A stretch of DNA of 64,000 nucleotides. Source: Quercus robur (lineage: Eukaryota > Streptophyta > Magnoliopsida > Fagales > Fagaceae). Made by a program: the position numbers and the translations under genes. The stretch is taken from NCBI RefSeq assembly GCF_932294415.1, contig NC_065544.1:30553710-30617709 (forward strand). Direction: 5' to 3'. Of this stretch, positions 1-9,896 are shown in pieces (the stretch's first letter is position 1; every line of letters begins with the position of its first letter). Under the pieces are notes generated by a model that did not search any database, was not told the DNA's origin, and saw only the letters and a program-made list of their open reading frames with translations.

Positions 1-778
1 GACCAAAGACGTCCCGGCCAACGTCCATAGGATTCCCAGCCCAGAAACCGAAGACGAAGAAATATTCCTTCTTCCAATTTCTATCAGACGAGGCCAAAGA
101 CTTAATCAATCTACAATCTGTACCCCTAGCTGTGAATTGGTAGAAGCCAAGGGACTGATGTATTTCTAAGGGTTTGTAACAATAGAGGAACTCGTCCACG
201 GTAAGAGGACGGTCCCTCCCAAATACTTCCCTCCATAAAATTTGCATGGAGACAATTAATCTCCATGCATTAGGATTGAATTGACATACTCCTAAACCTA
301 ACCTAACTAACAATTCCTTAGCAAAAGCGTTCAAAGGTAACCTTAAGCCCCCCAAAAAATAAGCCTCATAGACGCCTATTTTGAAGTGGGGGTTGCAGCA
401 CCATTCTCCACGGATTGGCAACCTAGGGTTAAGCTCGTCCGGAATTTGATACCATTTCCTAATATTGTTGAGTCTTTGTTCATCTGTCTTAGAAGGGATG
501 TCTATTGCATAGCTATAGATGGTGATCTTAGCCTCGTCCAAAGGACTAGACGAAGGGATGTTGGACGAAGTACCAGCTTGAGACCCTGAAGCCTTCCTAA
601 TTTGTTCTTGTATGACTTCTAAAGGAAAACCTAGGACACCAAAAGTATACCCCTCGTCTGTGGAGCTTCCCCCATTACTGCTATGGCTAGTGCTATTGTT
701 AGAACTATTATAACTAGTTGAGTCACGGTACTCGTCTATAGCTTGTTCCGTACTATTAATAGACGAAGAAACAGACAT
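1..778 (-). CDS. Antisense ORF of a Ty3/gypsy element (putative gypsy-type transposon domain), partial
   Basis: An uninterrupted minus-strand frame runs from an ATG at 776-778 to the left window edge (259 complete codons, no stop), so the 3' end is missing. The first ~100 residues are Ser/Asn/Thr/Asp/Glu-rich and look disordered. From about residue 105 the protein resembles the plant 'putative gypsy type transposon' domain (Transposase_28 family), with the hallmark GLRLPLNAFAKELLVRLGL near 144-162 followed by CQFNPNAWRLIV. In Tat/Retand-type Ty3/gypsy elements such ORFs lie antisense, just before the 3' LTR; an LTR-like block of opposite orientation follows at about 1190-1740, which fits. A minus-strand TATA box lies about 170 bp upstream. 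The cellular role of this family is unknown. A host gene derived from such an element is the alternative. Confidence 0.72.
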   Translation of the reverse strand, partial: MSVSSSINSTEQAIDEYRDSTSYNSSNNSTSHSSNGGSSTDEGYTFGVLGFPLEVIQEQIRKASGSQAGTSSNIPSSSPLDEAKITIYSYAIDIPSKTDEQRLNNIRKWYQIPDELNPRLPIRGEWCCNPHFKIGVYEAYFLGGLRLPLNAFAKELLVRLGLGVCQFNPNAWRLIVSMQILWREVFGRDRPLTVDEFLYCYKPLEIHQSLGFYQFTARGTDCRLIKSLASSDRNWKKEYFFVFGFWAGNPMDVGRDVFG

Positions 779-943
779 TTTTTCTGAAAAATTAAGGGAA
801 ACCTAAAGACGAGAAAGGAAAGAATACCTGGCTCTGAGACGAAAGGAAGCTACGGACGCGAAGGAACTTCTAGACGAGACTCTAGACGAGAAGTGTCTGG
901 GAAGAAAAATTTTAGAAATGTGAAGGGTAGAGGAGGAATTCCA

Positions 944-953
944 CTATTTATAG
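944..953 (-). promoter_or_regulatory. TATA box for the antisense ORF
   Basis: The minus strand reads CTATAAATAG, a near-ideal plant TATA box, about 170 bp upstream of the ATG at 778. A pyrimidine-rich leader (CCTCCTCTACCC) follows. This suggests that the antisense ORF has its own promoter outside the LTR. No transcript evidence is available. Confidence 0.5.
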
Positions 954-1189
954 ACAACTGACCTGGGCATTTGAAACAACACAACCAACCAGGATATGAC
1001 ACACGGCTTACCCTTTGAAAAAATAAATCGACGAGACTGGCCATCAGTAAAATTAGGACACGTGGCACATACAATTGTAGCCATTAAATACACACGTCCA
1101 GGGAAATAGTGCCAAACTACACATCCTTTAGATGATCCATGTGACTACACACCCTTTAGACGATCCATGTGGACGAGGGGGCAACTAAT

Positions 1190-1740
1190 GGTGTTATAAA
1201 AAAACACGAACTCCTAAGCTCGTCCATATGGCTCATCTCAAGGAAATGATGGGTGACATATGGCTTGTTCGTCTAAGGTAAGCTTGACTGTCCACAACGT
1301 CAATTGGACGAGCTTCATTCGTCCTGAACATGTTGTGGTTGTTCCTGTTTTCCTGTCAAGCTACAAACCACTCCCCCAATCAATGGTTATGAAAGTCAGA
1401 CCCCAAAAATGTAACTTCCTTGGTGGTTAGGGAAGTTAACTCCAAATCCTTCGAACTCTACAACAGTAGGAGAGGTAATTGCCTCTGACAAGCACTATAT
1501 AAGAGTTCTTCTACGAGAAGGTAAGACATTCAGACATTATTTTCCATACAACTTGGAATTCTGAGAATACTAACTTTACCATCGAAGGATTCTTGACCGG
1601 TCTTCCTCGATCTCCTCTGACGTTGTGTTCATCTTTTCAGGATATTCCAAGTAACATAGATCAATGCTCAAAACATTCAGCCTTACTGATTTCCTTGTGT
1701 TCATCACAAGTGTTTACTAAAAATTTTTAAATTGTCAACA
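1190..1740 (+). mobile_element. LTR-like block, probably the 3' LTR of the gypsy element
   Basis: The block ends in the LTR-style terminus TTGTCAACA at 1740. It contains a plus-strand TATA box (TATATAAG, 1496-1503) followed by a leader typical of plant LTR R-U5 regions, including ACTTTACCATCGAAGGATT. The left edge is uncertain: a TG after a purine-rich run near 1170-1190 is the best candidate. No second LTR lies in the window, so pairing and target duplication cannot be tested. A 28-bp direct repeat (1117-1172) lies just before it. The orientation is opposite to the ORF at 1-778, as in Tat-lineage elements with antisense ORFs. Confidence 0.45.
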
Positions 1741-2216
1741 ATCTTTAGATTGGATTTTTTGCATAACTTGCTAATCGTATAGTCACCCTATTTCCAACCT
1801 TGGACACCACAATAAACACACAACTATGATTAAGTTGTAGATGTTTCCTAAGAACAATTAGAGAGCACATAAGGTTATACATCTTCGGTTTTATAGTATA
1901 TATAAATAATAAAAATATAAACATCAAGAAAGTGGCCTTAACTATGTTATTTTACCAAGAGGTATGCCCCTGAATGTAATGAAAGCTACCATGGGAGATA
2001 CGTAGGAAGTTAATTAGTATACCAATTAAGTGTGGAAGAAACCAAGATAAATCTAGCTAATTTTTTTTTTCTTTTTTTTTTTTTTGTGAACAAAAGTAAT
2101 TATTGTGGTTGGGCTAATTTCTTGGGATGCTTTTTTTTTTTTTTTTTTTTGGTTTTAAATTTTAGATCTAAATTTTTTAATAACTTTAAAAAAATTACTA
2201 TTGTGATGAGCAGTTA
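1741..2216. other. Intergenic, nothing recognised
   Basis: AT-rich sequence with two long T runs (about 2060-2085 and 2130-2150). No reading frame shows protein-family similarity. Confidence 0.5.
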
Positions 2217-5200
2217 TTAGTAAGTAAAAAAGTAAATTTATTGCTGGGCTCAAATGTAAAATTATGGTCAAATGTGATATTGGTACTGCCTACTGTGACA
2301 ATTGAATTATCAATTGTAAGAAAAAAAAAAAGTACCACCGAATTTGACAAAAATACGGTCAGAAGTGATGTTGGTACTGCCCAATGTAATAATAGAACTG
2401 TCAAATTTGAGAATAAAAAATAGGGTGCCACTGAATGTGACAAAAATAGAGTCAGATGTGATGTTGGTACTACTTAATGTGACAATGGAACCATCAAATT
2501 TGAGAAAAAATAAATGAACCATTATATGTGATAGAAGAATTGTCAAATTTGATATTGGAACTACATAATGTGATAATAGGACCATCAAATTTGAGAAATA
2601 AATAAAAGAACCACTAAATGTAACAAAAGAACTATCAAATGTGATGTTGAAACTGTACAATGTGACGATGGAACCGTCAAATGTGAGAAAAAAATAAGGG
2701 AATTATCGAATGTGACTAAAGAACTGTCAAATGTGGTGTTGCACATGTGAGGATGGAAGCGTCAAATGTGAGAAGAAAGTAAGAAAACCCCCAAATGTGA
2801 CGAAAGAACTATCACATGTAATATTGGAACTCCACAATGTGAGGATGAAACTGTCAAATGTGAGAAAAAAATAAGGGAACCACCAAATGTGACAAAAGAA
2901 CAGTCACATGTGATGTTGGAACTGCCAAATGTGAGAAAAAAGTAAGGGAACTACCCAATGTGACAAAAGAACTGTCATCTGTGACAAAAATAAAGCAGAT
3001 GTGATGTTGGTACTGATTAATATGACAATGGAACCATCAAATTTGAGAAAAAAAAAAATAAAGGAATCACTATATGTGACAAAAAAACTGTCAAATGTAA
3101 TATTGGAACTGCACAATATAATAATGGAATCGTCAAATGTGAGGAAAAAAAAATAAGGGAACCACCAAATGTGACAAAAGAATTGTTAAATGTGATATTG
3201 GAACTGTACAACGTGAGGATAGAACCGTCAAATGTGAGGAAAAAAAAGTAAGGGAACCACCAAATGTGTCAAAAGAACTGTCACATGTGATATTAGAACT
3301 GCACAATGTGATGATGGACAATGGACAATGGAACCATCAAATTTGAGAAAAAATAAATGAACCATTATATGTGATAGAAGAATTGTCAAATTTGATATTG
3401 GAACTACATAATGTGATAATAGAACCATCAAATTTGAGAAATAAATAAAAGAACCACTAAATGTAACAAAAGAACTATCAAATGTGATGTTGAAACTGTA
3501 CAATGTGACGATGGAACCGTCAAATGTGAGAAAAAAATAAGGGAATTATCGAATGTGACTAAAGAACTGTCAAATGTGGTGTTGCACATGTGAGGATGGA
3601 AGCATCAAATGTGAGAAGAAAGTAAGAAAACCCCCAAATGTGACGAAAGAACTATCACATGTAATATTGGAATTCCACAATGTGAGGATGAAACTGTCAA
3701 ATGTGAGAAAAAAATAAGGGAACCACCAAATGTGATAAAAGAACAGTCATATGTGATGTTAGAACTGCCAAATGTGAGAAAAAAGTAAGGGAACTACCCA
3801 ATGTGACAAAAGAACTGTCATCTGTGACAAAAATAGAGCAGATGTGATGTTGGTATTGATTAATATGACAATGGAACCATCAAATTTGAGAAAAAAAAAA
3901 ATAAAGGAACCACTATATGTGACAAAAAAATTGTCAAATGTGATATTGGAACTGCACAATGTAATAATGGAATCATCAAATGTGAGGAAAAAAAAATAAG
4001 GGAACCACCAAATGTAACAAAAGAATTGTTAAATGTGATATTGGAACTGCACAACGTGAGGATAGAACCGTCAAATGTGAGGAAAAAAAAGTAAGGGAAC
4101 CACCAAATGTGTCAAAAGAACTGTCACATGTGATATTGCAACTGCACAATGTGATGATGGAACTATCAAATGTGAGAAAAAAAAATAAGGAAATCACCAA
4201 ATGTGAGAAAAAAACTGTCACATGTGATGTTGGAATTACACAATGTGAAGATAGAACCATCAAATGTGAGAAAAAAGTAAGGGAAACACTAAATGTGACA
4301 AAAGAACTATCAAATGTGATGTTGGAACTGCATAATATGACGATGGAACTGTCAAATGTGAGAAAAAAAAAAGGGAACCACTGAATGTGATAAAAGAACT
4401 GTCACATGTGATGTTGGAACTACACAATGTGAGGATGAAACCATCAAATGTGAGAAAAAAAAGTAAGGGAACTACCAAATGTGAGAAAAGAATTGTCACA
4501 TGTGATATTGGAACTGCACAATGTAACAATGGAACTGTCAAATGTGAGAAAAAAAAAAGGGAACCACTGAATGTGACAAAAGAACTGTCACATGTGATGT
4601 TGGAACTGCACAATGTGAGGATGAAACCATCAAATGTGAGAAATAAAATTAAGGGAACCACCAAATGTGAGAAAAGAACTCTCACATATGATATTGGAAC
4701 TGCACAATGTGAAGATGGAACCGCTAAATGTGAGAAAAAAGTAAGGGAATCACTAAATGTAACAAAAGAATTGTTACATGTGATGTTGAAACTGCACAAT
4801 GTGAAGATGAAATTGTCAAATATGAGAAAAAAATAAGGGAATCACCAAATGTGAGAAAGAACTGTCACATGTAATATTGGAATTGCACAATGTGAAAATA
4901 AAACCATCAACTGTGAGAAAAAAGTAAGGGAACCACTAAATGTGACAAAAGAACTGTCACATGTGATGTTGGAACTGCATAATGTGACAATAAAACCGTC
5001 AAATGTGAGAAAAAAAAAAAAAGGAAACCACCAAATGTGATAAAACAATTGTCATATGTGATGTTAGAATTGCACAACGTGAGGATGAAATCATCAAATG
5101 TGAGAAAAAAGTAAGGGGACCACCAAATATGAGAAAAGAACTGTCACATGTGATTTTGAAACTGCACAATGTGAAGATGAAACCGTCAAATATGAGAAAA

Positions 5201-5413
5201 AAAGTAAGGGAACCACCAAATGTGAGAAAAAAACTATCACATATGATGTTAAAACTGCATAATATGAGGATGAAATTGTCAAATGTGAGAAAAAAAATAA
5301 GGGAACTACCAAATGTGACAAAAAAATTGTCACATGTGATGTTGGAATTGCACAATGTGAGGATGAAACCATCAAATGTGGAGATGAAACCATCAAATGT
5401 GGAAAAAAAAAAT

Positions 5414-5445
<32 letters not shown>

Positions 5446-5601
5446 GGAACCACCAAATGTGAGAAAAGAACTATCACATATAATGTTGAAATTGCACAAT
5501 GTGAGGATAGAACCGTCAAATGTGAGAAAAAAGTAATCTGGTATAGTAGGTAACTTACTAGTGGGTACTGTACCCCCAGTTTTTAGGGGGTACCGTAGAA
5601 T

Positions 5602-5605
<4 letters not shown>
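2217..5605. repeat. Minisatellite-bearing dispersed repeat, copy 1
   Basis: About 3.3 kb of imperfect tandem units of roughly 90-95 bp. Each unit carries the modules ATGTGACAAAAGAACTGTCA, GTGATGTTGGAACTGCACAA and TCAAATGTGAGAAAAAA. Because many units are near a multiple of three, ORFs of up to about 180 codons open on both strands; they are repeat artefacts. The left edge (AGTAAGTAAAAAAGT, 2217) and the right edge (ACTAGTGGGTACTGTACC then AGAATTACC, ending 5605) are shared with the array at 53597-54989, so these are two copies of one mobile or dispersed unit rather than a local satellite. The right end has an imperfect hairpin (GTACCCCC / GGGGGTAC, 5569-5593). Confidence 0.85.
2479..4163. repeat. 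843-bp higher-order duplication inside the array
   Basis: The segment starting near 2479 recurs at a constant offset of 843 bp. Distinctive landmarks match, for example ATTATATGTGATAGAAGAAT at 2521 and 3364, AATTATCGAATGTGACTAAA at 2701 and 3544, and GCACAATGTGATGATGG at 3301 and 4144. Only scattered single-base differences are visible. This points to a recent unequal exchange. Confidence 0.85.

Positions 5606-5642
<37 letters not shown>
5606..5642. repeat. (TA)n microsatellite
   Basis: An uninterrupted TA dinucleotide run directly abuts the right edge of the minisatellite element. Confidence 0.9.
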
Positions 5643-5647
<5 letters not shown>

Positions 5648-5689
5648 GTAAAATTTAGAGAAAATCCAATTAGATTCTACAATTGAAGT

Positions 5690-6345
5690 CTAGTTTTATT
5701 TCTTAACTAAATTGTAGCTCCATGCATATGTATGGATACACTTAAAAATATATACAATAAGATGCATAATATAATTCCTATATATAATTTAAATACTATT
5801 GATAGTTATTTTTATATTTTATTAACTCTTAAAAAAATTTTGTAAGGATATTATTATGTATAAAATATAAATTGTTCTTTTGTTTTTATTATTGTGAAGT
5901 ACCTTTTTTTTTTTATTTTTTTTTTTACAATTCATTTATTATAAACTCTTTGGTTTTTGTACTTAATAACTCACTTGGATGAATATTTATGATGTGGTTC
6001 CACATTTGATTTTAAAATTAAAAAATATAACTTTTTAAGAATAAATAATTTAGGACATATGACACAAAATTGGAACTCTAATTTGGAATTTTAATTTGAG
6101 TTTCTTTCAAATTTACCTATTATTTATATATATATATATATTGGAGCCAAACATGGGACCACATTATAAATATTTATATCAATAGTATATATATATTGGA
6201 GCCAAATATGAGACCACATTATAAATATTTATATCAATAGTATTTAAATTATATATATAGGAATTATACTATACTTATTAATTTGTATATTTTAAATATA
6301 TTCATGCATATGCATTGGGTTACAGTTAGTTATAAATAAATATTG
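5690..6345. mobile_element. Non-autonomous TIR element (MITE-like), about 0.65 kb
   Basis: The two ends are imperfect inverted repeats of about 110 bp. The left arm (about 5690-5810) contains CATGCATATG, ATAATTCCTATATATA and TTTAAATACTATTGATA; the right arm (about 6230-6345) carries their reverse complements. No coding capacity is visible. The interior has a 55-bp tandem duplication (about 6130-6240, TTGGAGCCAAA at 6141 and 6196). A block at 6000-6140 recurs in inverted orientation at 63866-64000, so this is a repeated family. I could not fix the target duplication. Confidence 0.7.
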
Positions 6346-7496
6346 ATGCTTTTTTTTTTCTTTGAAAGCTTTTTTTTTTTTGGGTAACAGCTAGAATATA
6401 TATCCAGGAAGAGCTTGTGTACAGTATCTCGTTGCACTAGACATTGTACTGAAGCCGTGTACTATATATCTGATCCCATATATTAGTGTATAGGAGTGTT
6501 GGACCAAATAAAAGTTCACGCCCCATTTTAACTCGTAAACAATGTTCCAATATGTGGCTTCTGTTCTTTGTCTCCTACCACTGCAAAGATAAAACAAAGA
6601 TTTAGTAGCTCACAAGGGCGAAAAAAGAAATATGTTGAGAGAGGAACACAAATCTGAAACAATCTATTAGAGCCAAACTTGAAGGGGAATGAAGAAGAAG
6701 GGTCTGAAGCACGACAAATTTAAAGTTGTTTCAAGTAAAGCTTTTTTAAACAAATCACTTTTTTATGCCTTAATTGGAGAGACTGGGAAAGTTTCCATAT
6801 GAGTACAAAAAATCTGAGTATGAAGCTTATTATTATTATTATTATTATTATTATTGTTATTATTTTTGGGTCTTTTGATTTTAGTTTTGTTTTATTGAGA
6901 GAGGGATTTCCGTTTATGTACTGGAGATTATGAATTGTACACTCTATTACTCTAAAGACTCCCACACAAAGAAAACAAACAGTCAAAAACAAAACCCGCG
7001 AAGAGAATGCTCATTATTATTTTCTAATGTTTTTTCTTTGATAAAAAATTATTTTTAATTTATGATAGATTTTGACTTCTACACTCTAATAAAACTCCCA
7101 CACATAGAAAACAAAAGGGTGAACATAGCCCGCAAAAGTTTTTTTTTTCTTTGATAAAAAATTATTTTTTATGTATTGACTAGTATGTAAAGCTTAATTA
7201 ATACATCAAGGGTAAAAATAGATCCTTATTAATCCAAATTTAGGGTTTTTTTTTTTTTTTTTTTTTTTTTGGGAGTCTTAGATGATTGCCTAACTGGCCT
7301 AGTGGAAGAGCCACCACTATGATGTAAAAAAAAAAAAAAATTTGGGGAATTATTGATAAAGTGGTGGGGAGGACAATTGCTCCCCTGCGATCCTAATGGC
7401 TAATAAGGAGTTAGCTTATGCATTCATTTTTCTCCAAAATGAAAATTTGTTTCATTTTGAAGAGAAATGAAACAAATTTTCCTCTCAAGTGTCTAG
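6346..7496. other. Intergenic with a local duplication and small hairpin
   Basis: No gene recognised. An imperfect direct duplication of about 120 bp is present (about 6945-7060 and 7078-7180, sharing CTCCCACACA and TTTGATAAAAAATTATTTTT). A GAT/TTA-type microsatellite lies at 6828-6860. A 16-bp-stem hairpin (AAAATTTGTTTCATTT) occupies 7442-7479. A fragment near 7385-7425 repeats part of the kinase relic that follows. Confidence 0.5.
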
Positions 7497-7622
7497 CTTT
7501 TGGGGTTGATGATGAACATCTACCATGGAAGGTTAGAACTTGTGCTGCAGATTGCTAATAAGGAGCTAGCTTATGCATCTCCACACAACACTTTCTAGGC
7601 CTATGATCCATAGAACTATAAT
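7497..7622 (+). pseudogene. Relic of a ZED1-related kinase (catalytic-region fragment)
   Basis: The nucleotide sequence aligns with 15780-15900 of the ZRK-like gene. Shared landmarks are TTTTGGGG, ATCTACCATGG, AAGGAGCT, CATCTCCACAC and CTTTCTAGGCCTAT, ending in a match to the segment just before the HRD motif. Reading frames are broken by stops and small indels. It covers only about 40 codons. It indicates that this locus once held, or received, another member of the same kinase-like family. Confidence 0.72.
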
Positions 7623-8008
7623 AAGCTATACTTGATATTATTTTCTTGCTCATTGTTGAGGTATAAATTTTTGGGCCTTAACTTCAGTAGCCCACTCACA
7701 AAATACCCACGTGAGCCCAGACATTATTTTAAACCCACATAAATATTCCCCATATATATATATTACCCAAATATTCTCCATGTTATTGGGCCTTCACAAA
7801 TACTCCATACACAAGCCCATAAATCGCCTTAGGCCCTCTTACAAATATTACCCATTATAGCCTACATATTATCCAACTTGGGTTTTCACAAAAATACTCA
7901 CCATATTGTTACCATATTGAGCCACAAAATTATACCATCTCTATAAAAAGCCTAAAAACACTTACCTTGTAGGAAAATCCAAAAAGCCCAACAAAACCCT
8001 CTACAAAG

Positions 8009-8275
8009 CCCATTGCTACATGGCATCCTTACAAAACTCGTTGCTACACGGTATCCTAAAGCCCGTTGCTACACGACATCTTACAAAGCCCGTTGCTACA
8101 CAACACTCTTACAAAGCCCGTTGCTATACGGCACCCTAAAGCCTGTTGCTACACGGCACCCTTACAAAGCCCGTTGCTACACGGCACCCTAAAACTCGTT
8201 GCTACACGACACTCATATAAAGCCCGTTGCTACACGGCACCCTAAAACCTGTTGCTACACGTCACTCTTACAAAG
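8009..8275. repeat. Short tandem repeat, unit about 27-31 bp
   Basis: About ten imperfect copies of a unit containing AAGCCCGTTGCTACACGGCA, alternately spaced by CCTTACA and CCTAAA linkers. Confidence 0.85.
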
Positions 8276-8620
8276 CCCAAGTACTAATTTGGCACTATTT
8301 CATAAAGCCCAAATATTAATTTGGCACCTATTTTACAAAGCTCAAATACTAATTTGTACTATTCTACAAAACCCAAATACTAATTTGGCACTAGTTCACA
8401 AAAGCCCAAATACTAATTTGGCACTATTTCATAAAGCCCAAATATTAATTTGGCACTTATTTTATAAAGCCCAAATATTAATTTGGCACTATTTCATAAA
8501 GCCCAAATGCTATTTTGGCACTTATTTCACAAAGCTCAAATGTTATTTTGGCAACTATTTCATAAAACCCAAATGCTATTTTGGCACATATTTACAAAAT
8601 TCAAATATTATTTTGACATT
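8276..8620. repeat. Short tandem repeat, unit about 34-36 bp
   Basis: About ten imperfect copies of a unit containing AAAGCCCAAATATTAATTTG followed by GCACTATTT. Later copies drift to ATGCTATTTTGGCA. It follows directly on the previous array. Confidence 0.85.
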
Positions 8621-9896
8621 TGTTTCACATATACTAAATCCCACATTCATGGGAAATATAATTATTCATCCCTTAAGAAATACCTCTCTTACAAGATTTA
8701 TAAAAGCCCATGAATATCACCTATGGCAAAACTATTCATTTTATAGGAACAACCAAGCCCAAGGAAGTTTAATTACAAAGCCCAGCTGGGCCAGCCCAGC
8801 TCATACACAAATTCCAGCAGTAAGAGGTCACGTGAGCTAACCAGCCAAAATCCAGCACAACTAAACAGCTGGAGCCCATTCCCATCAAGTCCCAACTTGT
8901 CCAATCAAACCAGAAGAGGACACGTGTCCATCAGGGGTTAAACCTTTCCTCCACAAGCTGAAATTCCATAATTTCTCATGTGACATAATGTTGAAAGTGA
9001 TGTGACAGAAAGCTGGGAAGCTTCAGCCAGCTGTCACTTCTTTCTTCTCCAATCCATTCAGTCAAGAACCAAGAGTGGCCATGACCAGGCCATCAAAGCT
9101 CCCGAAACAACTTGAAATTAATTCATTTTCATACTAAAAATGTGTATTCTCTGGTTCATGGACCAAGCACATGAACCCTAAATGGGGAAATTTAAGGAAA
9201 TGTGGTTTGGAGGGCACTAAAGGGATCTCAGCAGAGTTCCCAACAAGGGCTCCAAGATTGACATCTGGCTTGGGGTGATACAATTTGCCCTAGGGAGCTC
9301 TGATTCTAACTATAGCATAACCAAGATCATTAGCCTAAAGCATGCTCTAATCCCATCACCCAAGACCAATCAGCATTTAATGCTAAGTCAGAATCCCAAC
9401 TGTTATTTCCTAAAACCGCAGGAACCTTCTAAAAGTTGAGCTTACCACTTTTAGCTAAAATCCTAGGAATGATTCTCTAAGGATTTTCTGAAGATTAAGA
9501 AAGATTTAGCAGAGATTATTTGCTAATTACCCCTTAAAAACCCAAATATAAATAGAACTCTCCATTAATGCTTCACCAACATACTAAATACACTAAGACA
9601 GACACCAGGAAAGACTTTTCCTTAACCTCTCTGTTTAAGCCTCCTCTAATCTCTGAAAGAATTGTTGAGTTCTTAGTTTCAAGCTTAGAAACTAAGTCCC
9701 CAGCTTCTAGCTCAAAAACACTTCTCATAATTCTACTCATAAACACTTATCTACCCCTAGCAGAAAGCTCCAGCAGCCTTACTATACACTCTCACTCATT
9801 ACTCATACTACTCACAAATGACTCTCTCTACTCATTACTTACTATTATTCATGAGCATGTCTTGGCACCATAATGATCTTGTTGCGCTAGCTGGGC

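Larger units (their letters stand above)
7652..9868 (+). mobile_element. LTR-like region with internal tandem repeats (boundaries uncertain)
   Basis: The block starts with TGTTGAGGTATAAA, has a TATA box (AATATAAATAG, about 9545-9555) far to the right, then a pyrimidine-rich leader ending near GGCACCA at 9868. This layout (long U3, TATA, short R-U5) resembles a solo LTR. No partner LTR or convincing target duplication was found. The U3-like part holds two short tandem arrays described separately. The 213-codon plus-strand ORF at 8199-8840 is read through those repeats and is not a credible gene. Confidence 0.3.

Noticed and set aside
4260..4836. ORFs of 149-179 codons on both strands in the minisatellite
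   Set aside because: They follow the ~90-bp repeat period, exist in both directions, have low-complexity products and no start context.
2217..5605. CRISPR-like array
   Set aside because: Units are imperfect, contiguous and without unique spacers, and the DNA is eukaryotic.
8199..8840. 213-codon plus-strand ORF
   Set aside because: It is read through two short tandem arrays; the product is a repeat of HKAQILIWHLFY-type units with no family similarity.
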